Notes under the pieces: generated by a model | The model's input: the letters and a program-made list of their open reading frames with translations, nothing else | Databases searched by the model: none | What the model was told of the DNA's origin: nothing | Translations under genes and position numbers: made by a program | Part shown: positions 6,724 to 9,708 of the stretch, piece after piece | How the letters are laid out: each line of letters opens with the position of its first letter | Position numbering within the stretch: the first letter of the stretch is position 1 | NCBI GenBank assembly: GCA_016926475.1 | Contig: JAFGON010000065.1 | Location: forward strand, 1-9,708 | Origin: a candidate division WOR-3 bacterium | GTDB taxonomy: Bacteria; SDB-A | DNA: 9,708 nt | Direction of reading: 5' to 3'

Positions 6724-9595
6724 AAGACCTGTAACGCTTTTTTCGGTTTACGCGGTCATATCCGTATTAGGGATTATTTCCCTCGTAAATCTTCCCGTGG
6801 AGCTATACCCCGACACCGAATACCCGACGATGAGCGTTTCGGTCAACTGGCAGGACGCATCTCCCGAACTTGTCGAAAGAGAGATAACGAGGAAAATCGA
6901 GAGCGAAGTTTTCAGACTCCAGGGGGTCAGAAACGTCTCATCGAGGTCGTCAAGGGGGCAGAGCACTATAGAGATTGAGTTTGAAGGATCTGTCGACGTC
7001 ACGTATCAGAAAGTTTTGCTGACAGAGGCTCTTTCGGGCATCGAATTTCCAATAGACGCCAGAGCACCCGAGATAACAGAGAGATCCCCTGACGAATTTG
7101 AAAGCGGATACCCGGTTGTACTTTCGGTGTCGGGACCTTACGACCTTGTAGAAATGGGAGAAAAAGCAAGGGAAATTGAGGAAAAACTCGAAAGGGTGGA
7201 TGGGGTCAAAAATATATTGGTTTACGGCGACCCTGAAAAAGAAATACGGGTTGAGATCTTCGACCCCAGATTTTCTCCCTTTGCAGTTTTGTCAGAATTC
7301 ATGAAAGAAGACTTTTCAGCGGGAAGAATCAAAGAAGGAGGCGCTTCGATTCCTTTAGTGGTCGAAGAGCAAAAATACCCGGAGATGATGTTCATATACG
7401 GCAGAGACCTGACGAAAATTGCCCTTGTAAGATACGGAATAAGCGACCCGTATTATCTGAGCAGAGTGAACGGAAATCCAGTCATTACGCTGAACATCGA
7501 AAAGAGGAACGACATAGGCCTTTTGGAATTCAGCAGAAATATAAGAAAAGCCGTCGAAGACCTGGAAGTAAACGGCGAGGTAACCGTCGAATTTGAGAGA
7601 GACGAAGCCGACGACATAAGAGAAAACTTAAAAAAGATAGCAATACTTGGGATAATAGCCCTTGTGGGTGTGTCTTTGTCCTTCATTTTCACGATGAAGG
7701 ATTTCTATTCGGTGTTTCTTTTCTTTCTGACTATTGCGTTTTCGACACTTCTGACATTCGTCTGTATTTATTTTTCGAGACTTTCCCTCAACGTATTCAC
7801 TTTAAGCGGAATCGCCCTGGGGTTCGGTATGGTCGTCGACAACTCGATAATAGTCCTCGAAAATATTTTGAGGCACAAGGAGGAGGGAAATGAAAATCCC
7901 GTCACTGCCGGGGCAAAAGAGGTATTTCTGCCGGTCATAGCCTCGACTTTCACGACAATCGTCGTCTTTGTGCCTTTTCTTTTCTTTCAGGGGACTTCGA
8001 GACAGCTCTATGTTCCTTTCGCTCTATCGGCTTCCTTCAGCCTTTTATCTTCAATCTTCGTCGCTTTCACCTTGGTGCCGATTCTTTCAGGACGTATAAA
8101 GCCTAAGACGGCGTATAGGCCGAAACTTTATCTCAGGACGTTAAAGGGGATGTTCAAACTTAGGTGGATCATAATGCCGCTTGCGATTTTGCTGATTTTA
8201 GCAGGAGCTTGGATATTCAAGGAAAATGTAAGAAAAGGACAGCCATTCAGATACGGCGAAGAGGACAGGCTATATGTAAGGATTTTTCTTCCCAGCGGAA
8301 GCGACAAATCAGAGGTCCTGAAAATAGCCGGAGACTTCGAGGAGGAGATACTGGAAGAGACCGGATACGAAAAATTGTTCACAATAATCCTCAATAACAT
8401 AATACTTCTCGAAATCGACTACGAGGAACCATGCCAACCTGCTTACGCCCTGAAAGAAAAACTGCAGAGATTCGCAGTCAATTTCGCCAACTGCAGGATT
8501 GTAATTATCGGCATGGGTGACCCGTTTTTCACGGGAGGAGGTGGCGGGGGAGGTTTTCCTCAGTTTTCACTCAAGGGTTATGACTATTACAGACTCAATG
8601 AATACGCAGAAATGGTCAAACAGAAACTTCTTCAGAACCCGAGAATTGAAAATGTTGATTTGAACGTGTCATTCTACGGCAGGGGAGCGCAGAAGGAATT
8701 CATTGTTTCACCAAACAGGGCGATGCCCATGCAGGGTTTCAATCCTGCCTCTGTCGCCAATGCGTTGAGAAAAAAAGTGACATCGTATCTCGTCACTGAC
8801 GAAGACAGGTTCGTGCTGAATATATTCACAGACAGCATTCTGAGGAAGGAGGACCTTCTATCCCTGAGGGTCCAGGCGGGATTTGAGTTGAGAGACCTTT
8901 GTTCGCTAAGCGAAGTTACATATCCTCCTCATATAGAAAGAGAGAACCAACAGTACACAAAAATGATCGCCTACGACTATCAGGGCCCATACAAACAGGC
9001 GGAAGGGTTCAGGCAGGCTTTCATGTCGTCGGTTCATCTTCCCGAAGGATTTGAACTCGGAGATGTTGAGTTTTACATGGAAGAGGAAGGGTTAAAGAAA
9101 AAAGAGATAATAATAGCTATAGCCCTTTCGATTTTCCTGCTACTGGCAGTACTTTCGAGCCTTTACGAGTCGTTGAAAAAACCTCTTCTGATCCTGATCG
9201 TCCTTCCGATTTCTTTTTTCGGAGTCGCCCTTGTCTATTGGTTATTCAAAAAGGAATTCGACGCAAGTGCTTTCGTCGGACTGATACTTCTTCTCGGCAT
9301 TGCCGTCAACGACGGCATAGTTTTGATTGACCATTTGACGAGAGGGAAAAAGCAGGACGCGCAGGAAATAATAACGCGATGCGGACACAGATTCAGACCG
9401 ATTGTTATAACTACCCTTACTACACTTCTTGGGCTGATCCCTTTCGTCTTCTCGAAGCAGGACATATACGTTTTGTCAAAGCTTTCTATTTCGTGCACGG
9501 GGGGACTTGTATTTTCGACTCTCGGAAGCCTTTTCATCCTGCCGGTATTCTACTACACGTTTTTCGGGAGAAAGAATCTGTTGACTGATAAATAA
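6704..9595 (+). CDS. RND efflux pump subunit, second of a tandem pair
   Basis: A 963-residue RND transporter clearly related to, but different from, the first. ATG 6704 is chosen because MIEFFVKRPV matches the usual RND N-terminus. The frame is open to an earlier ATG at 6611, but that would add 31 hydrophobic residues read from inside the upstream gene. The start lies 20 bp inside the upstream gene and has no Shine-Dalgarno, so translation is probably coupled. Marks: SPELVEREIT (53-62), TM4 motif LGFGMVVDNSIIVLEN (372-387) with Asp379, TM10 motif GIAVNDGIVLID (865-876) with Asn869 and Asp870 where AcrB has Lys940 and Asn941. Membrane segments: TM1 about 10-29, TM2-6 about 311-461, TM7 about 488-505, TM8-12 about 801-954. 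Residues 611-617 are seven consecutive glycines in the second periplasmic loop. It is probably a partner of the upstream subunit in one pump. Confidence 0.97.
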   Translation: MIEFFVKRPVTLFSVYAVISVLGIISLVNLPVELYPDTEYPTMSVSVNWQDASPELVEREITRKIESEVFRLQGVRNVSSRSSRGQSTIEIEFEGSVDVTYQKVLLTEALSGIEFPIDARAPEITERSPDEFESGYPVVLSVSGPYDLVEMGEKAREIEEKLERVDGVKNILVYGDPEKEIRVEIFDPRFSPFAVLSEFMKEDFSAGRIKEGGASIPLVVEEQKYPEMMFIYGRDLTKIALVRYGISDPYYLSRVNGNPVITLNIEKRNDIGLLEFSRNIRKAVEDLEVNGEVTVEFERDEADDIRENLKKIAILGIIALVGVSLSFIFTMKDFYSVFLFFLTIAFSTLLTFVCIYFSRLSLNVFTLSGIALGFGMVVDNSIIVLENILRHKEEGNENPVTAGAKEVFLPVIASTFTTIVVFVPFLFFQGTSRQLYVPFALSASFSLLSSIFVAFTLVPILSGRIKPKTAYRPKLYLRTLKGMFKLRWIIMPLAILLILAGAWIFKENVRKGQPFRYGEEDRLYVRIFLPSGSDKSEVLKIAGDFEEEILEETGYEKLFTIILNNIILLEIDYEEPCQPAYALKEKLQRFAVNFANCRIVIIGMGDPFFTGGGGGGGFPQFSLKGYDYYRLNEYAEMVKQKLLQNPRIENVDLNVSFYGRGAQKEFIVSPNRAMPMQGFNPASVANALRKKVTSYLVTDEDRFVLNIFTDSILRKEDLLSLRVQAGFELRDLCSLSEVTYPPHIERENQQYTKMIAYDYQGPYKQAEGFRQAFMSSVHLPEGFELGDVEFYMEEEGLKKKEIIIAIALSIFLLLAVLSSLYESLKKPLLILIVLPISFFGVALVYWLFKKEFDASAFVGLILLLGIAVNDGIVLIDHLTRGKKQDAQEIITRCGHRFRPIVITTLTTLLGLIPFVFSKQDIYVLSKLSISCTGGLVFSTLGSLFILPVFYYTFFGRKNLLTDK

Positions 9596-9630
9596 ATATA
9601 TTTAGTAAAAAGACCAAAGATAATTTCCAC

Positions 9631-9679
9631 CACGAAGGACACGAAGCCGGTGACAATAAAAATTGTCACCTACACGAAG
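9631..9679 (+). repeat. CACGAAG short repeat, three copies
   Basis: CACGAAG occurs at 9631-9637, 9640-9646 and 9673-9679. The first two are spaced 9 bases apart (unit GACACGAAG). The third reads TACACGAAG and is separated from the second by a 24-base block that holds a perfect hairpin. On the other strand the motif reads CTTCGTGTCCTTCGTGG. From memory, this kind of sequence turns up between genes in many environmental bacterial genomes, but this could not be checked here. No coding potential is seen. Confidence 0.7.
9649..9670. repeat. Perfect inverted repeat, 9-bp stem with AAAA loop
   Basis: GGTGACAAT (9649-9657), loop AAAA (9658-9661), ATTGTCACC (9662-9670). The stem is perfect. It begins 53 bases after the stop of the last RND gene. 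It has no T-run after it on either strand, so it is not a typical Rho-independent terminator, though it could still stabilise the mRNA 3' end. It splits the CACGAAG repeats. Confidence 0.85.
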
Positions 9680-9706
9680 TATAAAATTTGAAATACAAAT
9701 TTTATA
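9680..9706. repeat. Perfect inverted repeat, 11-bp AT-rich stem
   Basis: TATAAAATTTG (9680-9690), loop AAATA (9691-9695), CAAATTTTATA (9696-9706). The stem is perfect and begins directly after the last CACGAAG. Being nearly all A and T it is a weak RNA hairpin, but it may be a protein-binding palindrome, part of a terminator or a module of a dispersed repeat. The window ends two bases later, so its full context is not visible. Confidence 0.85.
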
Positions 9707-9708
9707 AA

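Noticed and set aside
9593-9604. Palindrome TAAATATATTTA at the stop codon of the last gene
   Set aside because: It is made only of A and T in an AT-rich stretch, where such palindromes arise easily; it has no GC stem and is not a convincing terminator.
9631-9679. CACGAAG copies as the start of a CRISPR array
   Set aside because: The unit is only 7-9 bases, with no spacers of even length and no cas genes.

Overview
The window carries one strand of envelope-export genes, all reading left to right. It holds the 3' end of an ABC exporter gene (1-1422), then a complete tripartite RND efflux operon: a TolC-type outer-membrane channel (1489-2832), a periplasmic adaptor (2876-3919) and two different RND pump subunits in tandem (3916-6723 and 6704-9595). 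The last ~110 bases are non-coding and hold a short tandem motif (CACGAAG) and two perfect hairpins. No RNA genes, transposase, integrase or CRISPR array were seen.

Organism: a TolC-type channel with an RND pump and adaptor implies a Gram-negative (diderm) bacterium. Base composition is moderate, Arg is mostly AGA/AGG and Ile is often ATA, unlike typical enterobacteria. This style, together with the CACGAAG repeat in the tail, resembles uncultured candidate-phylum bacteria known from metagenomes, but I cannot assign a phylum from this sequence alone.

How the genes fit together: the two RND proteins would form the proton-driven inner-membrane pump, the adaptor would bridge the periplasm, and the TolC-like protein would form the exit duct. 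The genes are tightly packed. The channel-adaptor gap is 43 bp, with a good ribosome binding site before the adaptor. The adaptor and first RND gene overlap by 4 bp (ATGA). The two RND genes overlap by 20 bp. Neither RND start has a visible Shine-Dalgarno sequence, so both probably depend on translational coupling. Two dissimilar RND subunits served by one adaptor recall the MdtABC arrangement, where the pump is a mixed trimer; that is an inference here. The ABC exporter lies 66 bp upstream and could be co-transcribed or end its own unit, since the gap contains weak promoter-like sequence. The substrates of both transporters are unknown.

No clearly new system is visible. The items most worth a second look are the paired short-form RND subunits, a seven-glycine run in a periplasmic loop of the second RND protein, and the composite repeat with two hairpins at the right edge.
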